Source: Bigelowiella natans CCMP2755
Taxonomy: Eukaryota; Cercozoa; Chlorarachniophyceae
Assembly: GCA_000320545.1 (NCBI GenBank)
Contig: ADNK01000423.1
Span: 112,501-147,430, forward strand
DNA length: 34,930 bases
Reading direction: 5' to 3'
This document shows, one piece after another, positions 14,273 through 26,288 of the stretch (the stretch's first letter is position 1; the number at the start of each line of letters is the position of its first letter). The position numbers and the translations under genes were made by a program. The notes under the pieces were generated by a model, which worked only from the letters and a program-made list of their open reading frames with translations, did no database searches and was not told the origin of the DNA.

Positions 14273-17200
14273 TCATAAAAAATATCTGTCAGCATTTGCG
14301 TTGGAAATTGTCCGATTGACATTCGGCTTCTGTGTTGCACTTCCAGATGGCTGGGGCAGAGTAGAGACGGGAGCTGTGGTTGTCGTTTGTTGCAATTGTT
14401 GCTCAGAATGGACACATATTTCATCCACATCACCTCCAATAGCTTCTGTAGCTGCTGAAGTATCGGAATCTTCTTCTAATTGCTCAATGTGAGATGCTAT
14501 TCGAGATTCTGATCTTGAGGTGTTGCGAGCCTGAGACATGTCACGACTGTCCACTTTGCTTTGATTTCTACTTTGTTCTCGGCTCCCAGCTAAGGATCCA
14601 GCAGGCGTGATGCGTGCATGAAGCAAGCTTTTCGTTGCCCTCATATGTTTTGTATGCGAGTATTTCTTTCCATGCTCTCCAGTAACAACTACTTTCGTCG
14701 TGGTGGTCCGCTCTTCTGTTGTATTCCTTGTTTGGTATTCACCAGCAGGTGAGTAAGTACTAGAAGTCTTTGTCGTTTGCTTCGTTTCCTCGAATCGGGG
14801 TGGGCTTGGATCAAACCACCTGTCACGTGACTTAACGAATTTGCAACGTGGAGCAATTAATGCAGATATCTCAAGGATCGGCAAAGTCCATTTTCCATGT
14901 GATTTGAAGTTCTTACGATCAATCTTCTTTGGGCAATCATCGGAGCAAAATTCCAACCTTGCACCAGCGATTCGTCCCATTCTAGCTAGATCAATTGCAT
15001 CCAAGAATGGATCATCCATAACCTTGGTAGAGAAACTTGATCTGCGGCCGGCCGTCTTTGATTTGGTGCTCTTTATGTCTTCAGATAGCCCATTATCTTG
15101 GAGCTCGACATCAAGATCTAGATCCATCGCAATATCTTTCCCATTTTTGGTGTCGCCCCCATTGCTACTTTTTAACATTTGTTTGTTTTTCATGTCTGAG
15201 TCAACACTAGGTCCCCTCGAAGCAGATGAGGCTGTTATATTGTCAGCATCTTCCTGACATGCACTTTTCTCGAATTCCATTCTTTCCTTGTTTACCATAA
15301 CGGTCGGCATCTTAAGTACGTTAGAGAACTTTAAATGACGTTGCACTGCTTTAGGGATCCGGTGGCTCCGTTTGAGAGGTTTGGGTCTTGCTCTTTTAGC
15401 CCTATCAAACTTACCAGGGTGAAAACTTGATAAATCCCGTTCTTCTGACAAATCATTTTTAGCTTCGCCATCTTTCGTATCTTTATGTGGCACATTTGCA
15501 TCGAGGATTCCACCAGTTGGGCTTGAAGCTCCCAGCAAGTCCTTCAAATCAGTTTTCTCCAGAAGCAATTTGCACAGGGTATTACCAAGGCTAATCATTG
15601 TAGTCTTTCTTATTGTAACTTGCTCGAGTTTTTTCAGTTTCCTCCTTGATCTCATGGCGATAATTTTGGTACCGTTGGAGGATCCCAAATCCCTCATATC
15701 GACCACCATCTTACCGGTGGAAGCGTCAAGTCGCACATTGAGCTCTAAATGCATTCTCGATACCTGAGGATTGCTGTTCATACCTATTGTAACACCAGCA
15801 AGCGACTTGACCCTTCCGATGACATGTCTCCCGTTAGAGAGAGATTCTCTTCTTTGTTCCTTTACTACCAAGAAAGTCCAAGCTCCAGGACCGCTTTCAA
15901 TGGAAATATTGTCGTCATCCTCTCCTTTATAGCGCGGCGATAGCATGCCATTCATTTCACTTCGGGTTGGGGAAGTAATTGGATCAGTGGTAAAGCTAAA
16001 CTTTCTGTCAAAAGAAATCGGTGTAGTAACCGGATCAGTGGTAAAACTGAACTTTCGCTCGAAAGAAGTATGCCCGTTGCTAGACACGCCAGCTGTTTCG
16101 TCGATGATTTCATCAAAATCCATAGCCTTTGAAGTGCCTTTGCTTTGGATATCACTAGCGGCAACTGATGAGCCAACACGAGGGTTAGGGCTACTACTAA
16201 TGATGTTCGTAACATGCGTGGTGTCAACAGCAGAAACTGTTGTTGCTGTACGAGGAGTATTTGTTGAATTTCGTTGCACCATTTGTGAAGGAGGAACACT
16301 TTTTCCGACCTCGCTGCTGTTGGCTTGCACAGGTCCAGTTAAAGATAGCTCACAAACAAGTCTTCCAAGAACAATTTTAAAAGGTAGTCGAGATGACGAA
16401 GTTGATGGTGATGAAATTTTAAAAGGAATATTTTTCCTCAAACTCTCTGATGTCGCTTTCTTGTTGTTCATTGCCACTCTCGTTCCATTCGTAGAGCCTA
16501 GGTCGGTGATAGTAATGTGCATCTGTTCCACTATTAATTGTAGATGCCTCTTTGAAACATCCTTGTGTGCAACAACGATTGTAACGCCCTTCCCCCTGGA
16601 CGACCTACCAATCACATGTGTGCCGTATGGAAGGGGAATACGTCTTTTCTGAGATAAGACTGTCAGTATCCAACTTTTCTTTATTGTAGGAGCACCAGTA
16701 GTATCGAGACGTTCCGATGGACGGCCAAGCGTCGGCATGCTCTGCGTTTTCGATGTTTCCTGATTATTCTGCTGCATAAGTTGCTTCTTCTTCTCCTCCT
16801 CCTCCTTCTTTTTAGCACTATCATACTCACCGTCAGCTAATCCAGACAGATGAATATTTGGATTTCTTCTTACAGTATCCATCATTCCTAATCCTGAACC
16901 GTTCGCTCTCAAATCTTGGTCTGGCCCTCTTTTGGTATCAGTATCTGCTTCCTCTGATGCTGCTACTGGTGTAGTAGTAGTAGTAGTAGTGGAGGTGGTG
17001 GGTTTTGCTGCAGCTGCTTCTACCACGTTGTTCGCAATTAGAGCCACTGACTTTGTTACTTGCTGCTGCTGCTGCTCAGTGTCGTTAACTACTTTGATCA
17101 TCTCTTCTTGATCCTTCTCCTCATAGATAATTTTACAAGGCAGGCGACCCATGGTCACAACCGTCCCGTGTTCTAGTTTGACAGGAATACCAGGAGTTAT

Positions 17201-20200
17201 CTTCTCTCGACTGGATTTAGTAATTATCCTTGTGCCATTTGTGGAACCTAAATCTTCAACTTCAAGCTGATAGTTTTCCTTGACGTCAAAGACAGCATGC
17301 TTCTTTGAAAGTTCTTTACTCTTGATATCTATCCCACGCCCCTTCGTGTTTCTTCCAATTATATTTCTACCCTTGGAAAGAGATATTGTAGTATCAAGCT
17401 TTGAAATCAAGATCTTCCATTCCCTTATCTTTTTTGCCTGTTTTACATTATTTGTGATATTCTTTCCATCCAATGACATCTTTGCAGCAGCAGAAGCAGC
17501 TACGCGTGAGGAGTCTCCACGGAACTCAGGTCTTTTCTCCGCCTCTAAAGTGGCTTTCTCTGCAGGTTGCTTGATACTTACCTCTGGGGATTTAGATGCT
17601 TGCTGTTGATTATCGTTCGTAGAATCATTCACAGTGATACGTTGGGTAAGTTTGTCTTCTTTTCCACCTTTATACCCATCATCACCATCAGATACATCAA
17701 CTCGAGGAGTGGGTAAATTAATCATTTTGTCGTGTTCATTAGAATTTCCGTCGACTCTTGCTACTCTTATTCCTCCCCTCCTCTTTGAATAATAATCAGC
17801 TTTAGCTTCTGAGGGAATTCTGACTTTTATTTTTGAGGAGGATTTTGATGATGATGGCTTGTTACTCTTCGTGAGCACAAGACTTTTTGGGGCATCATCA
17901 TCATCATCATCATCATTACCATCATCATCGGGTGCTGCCACTACTACTTGTTTTGTCTCCGTGACCGTCGTCGTTGTCTTCTGTTCATGGATGCCCTCCG
18001 TCTTCTGTCCCTGGCCGCTAACCCTGACGACGACATTGCTACTACTACTATTTTGTATCATCGTACTCATGGTTGAATGACCACTCCTTCTCTTCTTTGT
18101 GTTGATCAGCTTGCATAAGACCCGTCCAAATGCAATGACAGCCCCATGAGGCGCTTTCGCCTCTTCATTCTTTCCAAGTTTGTGTCTCTTGCCTTTAGTG
18201 ATAATTCGTGTGCCATTTGTCGAGCCTAGTTCTTGAACAATGATGCCGTGATGGGAGGAATCAGAACTTGGTCCCTCCTCCTCCTCCTCCCTTGTGATAG
18301 TTATCTTAAGGTGCTTCTTCGACACTTCTGGGTTGCCGTTCATACCTATTGCCACTTGAGCGGTCTTGACCCGACCGATAATTGATGTACCAAAAGGTAG
18401 AGGAGTTTTCCGCTTCTCCGAAACCACAAACAAGATCCAATCAGACAGCTCTTTCATCGTCGATGTCGCCGTCTTTGTAGATGTTTCTGTTATCGTTCTC
18501 TTATCTACTGATACTGCGTCATTATTGATGTTGTTGTCTTGGTCAAGAGTATCATCGTTGTTTTTTGAAGTGTTCTTGATACCAGAAAGGACCATACCCG
18601 ATACATTATTCGACGTTGGTGATTTTTTGCGGACTTCGTCGTTAACATTTTCATGTACCCTCTCTTTCCTATCACTCTCGCCACCTCCTGCATCTGCTAG
18701 ACCTACTTCGTTGCCAGCGATGGTTGTATCTGAAATACCTACTGGCAAATCGGACTGCTTTTCCACTTTATTCGCATCAATAGTGGGTAAAGCAGCTGGT
18801 TCAAATCTTGGTTTTTTCCGTTCGCTTTGAGACCTTCCACTTTCCTCACCACCACTAGAAAAATCAAGGCTCACAAATTTGTTCTTGATAGTTGATGATT
18901 CTTTATCCAAAATTGCTGCTGCCTTCTGCTCTTTGTGGTAGAGGAGTTTAGTGACGACTCTCCCCAAGGCAAGGATGGCCCCAGGACCAGCTTCATACTG
19001 CTGTTGTTTGACAAGCCTCTCTAATGTGGAGCTACCTTTCAACTTAAGACGAGTGCCGTTAGTTGATCCAAGGTCTCTTACAAACACAGATTCTTTGTTT
19101 TCTTCGACGATAATCTCCAAGTGTCTCTTCGAAATCTCCTTATTACCGTTCATACTGACCGTGACACCACTTGCACTTGTCCTTCCAATCACGTTTTTCC
19201 CCACCTGAAGAGATATTCGCCTTCGCTCTGTTGCCACAAGCAACACCCAGTTACTGTGATATATTATTTCCCTTTTCTTTTTCGTTGATTTCAATAGTGG
19301 CCTGTCGCCGATGTTTTTTTCTCGATCGATACTGTTTGACCCAATATCACATCGATCTTCCGATTCTTTTTCCTCTCTCGTGTCATTGTTTAGATCTTCT
19401 CCCTGTCCAAGCGCTTCATTTGAATCAATACTGCAACCGCCGTCCTCACCCGACTTCTTACGAATACCATCTTTACTGGCGCTCTGTTTTTTCTTATCTC
19501 CATATTCATTGCCACCCTTGGTGGAACCTCCTGCAATTTTGGTATCACTTTGATCTAGTAAGTCTCCGTGCTTATTTCTCCTCATTCTTTCTATATCTGT
19601 CCCGTTGTTGTCGTCTGTATCGGTACCATCCACGCGACTTTTAGAGCGTTTGAGGATTTTCTTCCTTCCCCTCCCTCTCCTTCTCCTTCTCCCACGACCT
19701 TTTCTGGAACTCCCCCCCCTTTTGATTCCTCCTCCTCCATTACTACCATCGTCTGTTTCAGTTTCACTATTATTTCTAGATAATGAAGCCGACCTACTAC
19801 CACTGCCGTTTCTCCCCCCCTCATAGCCCCCCTTTCTATTCTTCCTTCTCTGCTTCCTCCTGGTCACTTCCCTTCGTTTTCTGGCCTCTGCTTGCTTCTT
19901 GGTCAAAACTTTACGCTTACTACTAGCGCTCTGGTTACCAATATCAACAGCTAAAGCGCCTGCAGGTGGCGAGTCACCATCGTCGGCATCATGGCCAGAA
20001 TTTTCAATTTCATCCTTATCGCTTTCATGCCTAGAGGCGACAACAGCTAAGGAATTTTCAATAGTAATGCTTGAGGAGGATGTTTTCCCTTCCAATACAG
20101 CATCACCCCTCACCCTTTGCTTGCTAGCGGCGTTGTTTTCCACTTCGTCAACGGTATTATCTTTATTTTTCGCGTGCAGCTCGCCTGCTGTTGCTGATTT

Positions 20201-20677
20201 TGCTGCAGTTTCAAGTGTGGATTTCAAAGATCCTGGAGATGGAATAGCCTTTAGTTCTCGTATGGGTACACGCGGCGAAAATTCTCTGTTTTTATTTCCG
20301 GGGGATATAACTTTCCTTGGGGTGAGTGGAGAGAGGGGAGTTAGTTGTGATCCAGACGAGATTGAAGGCGATCTTGTTAAAGGGTTGATGCTGGCAAGCT
20401 CCATAGAAGAAAATTGCATTTTGGTCCTTCTGAGCATTTTTCTCTTCAACTTCCTTCTTGCTTTTCGCCTCATCTTTGAGTTTTCATGAGCATCGAGACT
20501 AAGACCCATCAAAGATGACCCAACTTTTTTCAAGCTTTGACCATCTCCTCGGGGTATTCTTATCACGGTCTTCTTTTCCTTCATTGTATCTCCATCCTTA
20601 CTATAATACTTGAGTTCTTGCATTTCTTCCGAAGTCATGACATTGTCAATTGTGTAGATGGCGGTACGAAATTTTAT
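14273..20677 (-). other. Exon 5: 6.4-kb uninterrupted exon with five FHA domains
   Basis: This exon encodes 2,134 residues with no intron. Approximate FHA domains in full-length numbering: 1468-1570, 1738-1851, 2079-2176, 2328-2438, 2592-2699. Each begins with an aromatic strand (W-V/I/K/T-x-L/F), then GR, SKxH or SRxH, and LGSTNGT or LGSSNGT, so all the phosphothreonine-contacting positions are kept. Linkers of 150-270 residues are disordered, rich in Ser, Asn, Lys and Thr. A strongly basic stretch (RKQRRKNRK and RGRRRRRGRGRKK) lies before the first FHA. If the upstream intron is not used, an ATG at 20638 would start a 2,121-residue free FHA protein. Confidence 0.9.
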
Positions 20678-23600
20678 CTGAAGTAGAAAAATTGCATTAT
20701 AATAAAAATCAGGTTTAAAACTAGTAATAAAGATTAACTTTATGAAAATAGGTTTGATTATGTCTTCCTAATCAATTATTAAAGGTCTGCGGCACAATAA
20801 ACCTTGAAACGAGAACCGCGTCTTTGCGCGACATGAAATGCGTTCATAGCTTGTGTGACTGTGTAGACCGGGAGTCGCATAACTTCTACCACACGCCAGC
20901 CGACTTTAACTCCTAACTCCGCGGATGTAGATTCTTCATCAACGTAGGACACACGGAGCTGTTCGTCGATATCAAACAAATCGCCCTGATAAAATAACAA
21001 GAATTCAAACTCAAGAATTCGAATGAAATGACAGTTTTGTTCGTCGTGTAGGTATTGGGAGATATTGGCTTGACCTCTGCATCAAATTTGATTTCCTTCT
21101 CGTTTAATTGTTTTGCGGGCATTGCGACGGTGATAACATAAGGCCTATCCTCCTCGTATGCTTCTTTAACTAAACTGTTGAAAGTATTATGATCGCATAT
21201 TCCGATGCCATCTACAGCCTCTACCTTCAAATATAGTTTTACACCAAGTTTTGCTGCGGGGCTACCATTAAACATCGACTTAATTCTCATCGATTCATCG
21301 ACACGTATCCCGTCTTCTTTGCGGCCAGGAAAATCATGCTCCTCAAAACCCAAATCTTGTTCTGCTCGGGCACACCACTTTTTCGGATCTAGAGGAAGAA
21401 AGAAGATACCTGAAAAATATTGAACGCTAATAAATGACTAAAACTTTGATGTCGTAACTTTGAGAAAATAGTGAGTTAGTCTTAGAATCTAATTCTGCAT
21501 CACCTTCTAAAGTGGCGATCAATGCGAAACGCACACCAATATCTTCAACAAAAGAAAGGAGTGTCTCGACGACCCACCCGTCAAGGTTATCTCTTAGACG
21601 CCAAGACAGGACAGAGAGAATGAAGAAAGTACAATGTATGTATATGCCGACAATAAAAAATCCGAGCAAATCGTGGTATGAGACGCTATTGTTCGAAAGC
21701 TTTGGATGATTGAATGGTAGAATTCTGTCTTTACAGCAACACAATTTCAGTCCTTCAGGTTCCTCTTCATTCTCTTCGTCGTCTACTTTCCTCTCGGATT
21801 CAATATCCTTCATAGAGCATGCACGCAAGGAGAATGTTCGATGCATATGTTTCCGAGCATCTGCGAAAATGTAACACAATTTCAAAGATGCAACATTGAT
21901 TCATGCTTGTGGAAAATAACATTTTCATTACCGTCATTCGCTTGGATAATCTCTAATTTTGGCAAGTGGGGAGAGTCTTGTTTCTTGGGCCCAACAGAAA
22001 TGCGCCTTCCTGGAGATTGGCTTCGCGATCTCTCCTCATCCGAGTCTTTCCATTCTCCTCTCGCTTTCAATTGATCTATTTCCCAAGGTAACATGTCTTT
22101 TTTATCCTTCTTTTCTTCTTTCTTCTTTTCTTCTTTTTCATCTTTTCCGCCTCCTTCTTCTGAGGCAACCTCTTCCAAAAGAAGAGCCATGATACAGTTA
22201 AGAACTTGGCCGACTATACCTGACGCGCTTTCTGATTTATTTGATAATTTTTCGCTGTCAATTTGAAGCTGTGCCGGTAACCTTCGAGAAAACATGCGCA
22301 AAACCATCATAGGAACTGGAAGAGAGAAACAAACACTGATAAGAGTCGTTACGAGGCGGGAATGAAGAAATGGAACATTTTGTTCCCTATCGTGCATAAT
22401 GGCAACCACCGTCATAGAGTTGAAGAGAAGGGTAAATAGAATCAAGCAACGTTTGACTCCGGTGATAAAATCTCCAGGGTGACGCGTCCAGATAGCTACC
22501 CAGGGATGTTTCGAACGCAGACCCCATAGTACACGAATAGCATAGTTTTTGAAACTTCTCTCCGAATATCGCATTAAGAACATCGCGTTAGTTTTCCTCC
22601 AATAATCCATTGTACGGTCGACTTTAGCGAAGTATGGGTCAATAAAGAATATCGTGACAATAAGTCCCACATAAAAACAGCAGAGGAGTCCAAGAGCAAA
22701 CATAAAAATTGTATTTTTAGAACTGAAGGCTTCAGCAGTGATATCACTTTCACCGAAGGTGTTGATCCCTATGTCGAATTTATAGTGGACTCCAAAGCCT
22801 GTTAGATGTTCGCTCTCGCAAATAATGCCCCCACCACTCTTTGCATTGCCCTCCACCAAAGCGCGCAAGCGCACTCCCTCAGTGGACCATAGTTGCATCT
22901 TTGGATTCCAGAAAGCACAAACCGGTTGGTTTTCCAAAAAACTATTTCTTTTCACGTCACAAGGTATTTTTATTACGTACGGAGTTTTCCTGCTAACCCG
23001 ATTTGAGTGAATTGGTATGCCATTTCGTGATATTGTTGCAAATACTATGTACGGAGATAATGAATCCACACTCTGTAGTGATTGGTATATTTGCGATGAA
23101 GACGATATTGAGATTAGACTTATCTCAACTGGATCTTCAGTGTTGATATTATGACTTCTGGTAAAATTTACATATGCTCCATTAGGAGATGAGAGATGAG
23201 CGTTGTCGAGATACTTTGGGTACATTGACTGGGCCATTATGCTTATTCCAGGTGTATCTTTTGAAATTTGCGTCCGAGAAGCGTGGGAATATTGAATAAG
23301 CAGAGAACTAATACGTAGAAGAATCGGTTCGAGATCCGATCTGAAAGCTTCATTTATATAAAATTGCGTTATATTCTTCTCGAGAATGGATTTTGAAAGA
23401 AATTCTAGCGAAGAATCTAATTTTGTCTCACTGAAAAAATTCGGTCTTTGATTTAGATTGTGTCTTAACTTCGCCAATCGATAGAACCATTGCTGTTTTA
23501 TGGAGGAAGGGTATGGACTGTGACTCATAAGTGATCGTCGGGCTGGTGAAGATAGAAACGATGACGATAGTCCTGAGACTATATTTGAATGCTTAGGTAA

Positions 23601-24032
23601 TAAAATCGAGTTTTTAAAATCTAAATTGGAGAAGTTCCATGCCAATATTACATCTCCTCGAGTTAAATTTTCGACTGTTGTCTTTCTTTTCTGTGACTGG
23701 TCTGGCAATAATAGCCAATTTAAGCGCTGCCGAATCAAGGTCGCAAACGTATTTGGGAACACATGCTTGTTTGTATGATTTTGGCGAGGATTTTCATGAA
23801 AAGAACCAACAGTCTTTGTTCTTTCTGGGGGCATTGGTCCGTCCACCTCAAGGTGATGACTTTGCGACTCCTCCCCGCTTCGATACCCTCTACCAACAGG
23901 CAGCACACCATTTTTTTCAATATTAATATCGGCCGGTTGAGGATATTGATGGATGGGGCGTAAATTGGCTTTTGAAGGAAGCACCAGCTGTACAAAACCA
24001 AGTAGATAGTATATTCGGAAGAAAACTTCCAT
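14273..24032 (-). CDS. Polycystin-like GPS/5TM receptor with two PDZ and five FHA domains, 3,126 aa
   Basis: Predicted single gene of five exons: 24032-21932, 21860-21504, 21409-21075, 20985-20803, 20677-14273. Introns are 71, 94, 89 and 125 bp, all GT-AG and in phase; stop TGA. Order: signal peptide (1-22, hydrophobic IYYLLGFVQLVL); Ser/Asn-rich GAIN-like ectodomain; GPS site (about 370-415) with CAFW, the pair C-E-S-E-H-L-T-G-F and a cleavable HLT; membrane spans at about 440-465, 528-547, 558-580, 760-786 and a fifth candidate at 794-819; PDZ1 (about 855-920); PDZ2 (about 933-1000); then a very long tail with five FHA domains. The segment HPWVAIWTRHPGDF before span 2 matches the polycystin-1 family, but there is no PLAT domain and no channel half. 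The C-terminus should be cytoplasmic. Ligand and partners are unknown. An acceptor-like CAG lies 19 bp upstream of the ATG, suggesting a 5'-UTR intron. The alternative is two genes, membrane-PDZ and FHA, if the last intron is not spliced. Confidence 0.75.
20803..21409 (-). other. Exons 3 and 4: two tandem PDZ domains
   Basis: The first PDZ contains GSPAAKLGVKLYLKVEAVDG; the second contains STSAELGVKVGWRVVEV. Both show the usual pattern of a hydrophobic carboxylate-binding turn, the A-x-LGVKxG helix-strand segment and a final ITV/FKI strand. The first lies in exon 21409-21075. The second lies in exon 20985-20803 and its last strand continues across the splice junction into the FHA exon (RFK joined to IKFRT). 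Confidence 0.85.
21932..24032 (-). other. Exon 1: signal peptide, GAIN-like ectodomain, GPS, spans 1-3
   Basis: This exon encodes residues 1-700. The GPS signature reads CAFWNPKMQLW...GVR...C-E-S-E-H-L-T-G-F-G-V, with the Leu-Thr cleavage pair at about 410-411. After the third span comes a charged cytoplasmic loop of Glu/Lys repeats and an RSRSQSPGRR segment that looks phosphorylatable. It ends after IIQAND, with one base of the next codon. Confidence 0.9.
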
Positions 24033-24708
24033 GGGACTGTCTGTGCCGACCTGCGTAAGTTTATTTCTTCAGTTCTCACAAAATATAATAAAGTTCAAAA
24101 TATACACATAAGCAGTTAAAATATGCAGATAAAATCGAGTAGGAGCAGGAAATATATGGGTCTTACCTTTTAGATCATTGCTGCCATGGAAGTAGGCACA
24201 GGGGGGAGTTCTTCATTGTGTTATCAACGTCTTAGGACTTTAACATTTTAAGACAACAACAAAATGTTTCGTAAGAGATGGGAAATATGAACATTTCTTG
24301 ATAAATACGATGTCGCATGAAACAATTGGAACAAGGAAGGATGGAATTTCGGTTTTCATTGTTTCAGCGTTACGTCGTTTCTTTCATTGGATCTCGTTGG
24401 AACCTAGGCCAAGAGCTGAGGTGTTGGAATTAGGGAAATGGAATTGAATACTGGACTGCGACAACAAAGATTCAATGTCGTTCCGTCCGCACAGTTGTGA
24501 TTGATTGTCTTCAACTGATTTTGTGCGGGCTCCCCCTTGTGTCACAACGGATCAGTTGACGTGAAGTCTTCACTGCGTTCCTGGTAGGGTTCCACTAAAT
24601 GTAGATTCCAAAGCCATAATTATACAAGCAAGGAAGTATGAATAGAATCTCGATGAAAGTTCAGATTTAAAAATGGAAGAAATACTAATTTAGTCGTTCT
24701 ACAGAGAG
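24033..24708. promoter_or_regulatory. Divergent intergenic region, receptor / IFT122
   Basis: These 676 bp separate the predicted ATGs of the GPS-PDZ-FHA receptor (minus) and IFT122 (plus), so both promoters lie here. I looked for an RFX-type X-box (imperfect repeat of GTTGCC/GGCAAC) by eye and saw no convincing one. No other gene is visible. Confidence 0.55.
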
Positions 24709-24814
24709 ATGAAGGTCGAAATTCCTTGGAAAGACCGCATCCCGGAACGAGATGGGTATTTTCTCTCAAGAGTTAGTCAATTCTCTTCAAACAACAGTAA
24801 CTAAGAGATGATTT

Positions 24815-24889
<75 letters not shown>

Positions 24890-25070
24890 GCAGATATCCA
24901 AGTGTGGTGTACAGTATCGCATTCAAACCTGATGGAACCCAACTTCTGGTGGCAGTTGGAAATAGAATTCTAGTGGTATGAGTGCAATGATGCACTATGA
25001 AGTAGTATTAGTAGTAGGAGTAGTAGTAGGGTTTAGAGCTTTTTAGACCTTTTCGATATCTGTTGACGCT

Positions 25071-25103
<33 letters not shown>

Positions 25104-25548
25104 GTTTAGAGCTTTTTAGACCTTTTCGATATCTGTTGACGCTTAGTAGTAGTAGTAGTAGTAGTAGAAGTAGTAGTATTAGAGCTTTTTAGACCTTTTC
25201 GATATCTGTTGACGCTTTTACCCCCCTGCATCACCATGTATAACTCCTCTTCATGTAAACTCTTCATCACTCACTACTCCTTTTTTCTTTCTTTTTGCTT
25301 GTAGTATCATGCCGCTGACGGGGATTTGTTGCACTCGCTCAAAGGGTATAATAGCACATTAACACCTATGAGATGACTGACAAAAAGAAGCACAACATCT
25401 AATATCTGTTAATAAAATTATTCCAAAAGGCACCGATCTTCGGTGTATTGTGTAGCCTATTCGCGAGACGGGAAGCGCTTTGCTTCTGGAGGTCTGTCCT
25501 GTGATCCAATCAGAAATTAAGATAATCAATTGTCGTGTAGATCTTTAC

Positions 25549-25584
<36 letters not shown>

Positions 25585-26209
25585 TTCTTTACAGGCGCTG
25601 ACAAAACAATCATTATTTGGACCAGCAAAGTACTAATATATCACTCTGAAATGAGTCGAAGGGAGCTATTATATGCTAGTTGAGATATTATCAATTGCTG
25701 ATACTTTACTATCAACAAGCAAGATTCTGATTGTTGTGATCTTCTTGCCCATCATCAATCATCACCTACTACTAATACTAATACTAATACTATTGCTGTC
25801 GATTAGTGCGACGGTATCTTAAAGTACAGCCACCAAGATTCAATACAGTGCTTAGTGTACAACCCTATTACTCAGCAGGTGCTCGCAACATCTATCTCAT
25901 TGTTACATGACCTAATCATCCAGAGATGTACAGCAAACGATGGACGACTTGGATGTAAGATAAAGCAAGCACCATTTGTTAATAATTATTGTGTAATGTT
26001 GATCAGCTCGCATCGGCAACAGCGTCGGACTTTGGTCTTTGGTCCCCAGAGCAAAAATCTGTATCAAAACATAAAGTAAGTAGTATAAGAGAGGGCAAAA
26101 GTCTGTATCAAAACATAAAGTCAGTAGTAGTCTGAGAGAAAGGAAAGAAGGAAGGAACTCTTTCTCAATCAAGACATCATCCTTGGCACCTGCCCAAACC
26201 ATAAACGTC

Positions 26210-26288
<79 letters not shown>

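Noticed and set aside
15945-16652. 235-codon plus-strand open frame inside the FHA exon
   Set aside because: Antisense shadow of the FHA coding sequence; composition follows the reverse complement of the coding strand.
25010-25220. CRISPR-like spaced repeats
   Set aside because: Eukaryotic intron; the spacers are simple TAG repeats rather than unique sequence, so this is a minisatellite.
25549-25584. His-rich ORF from (CAT)n
   Set aside because: The tract is in the intron before IFT122 exon 25595-25629.
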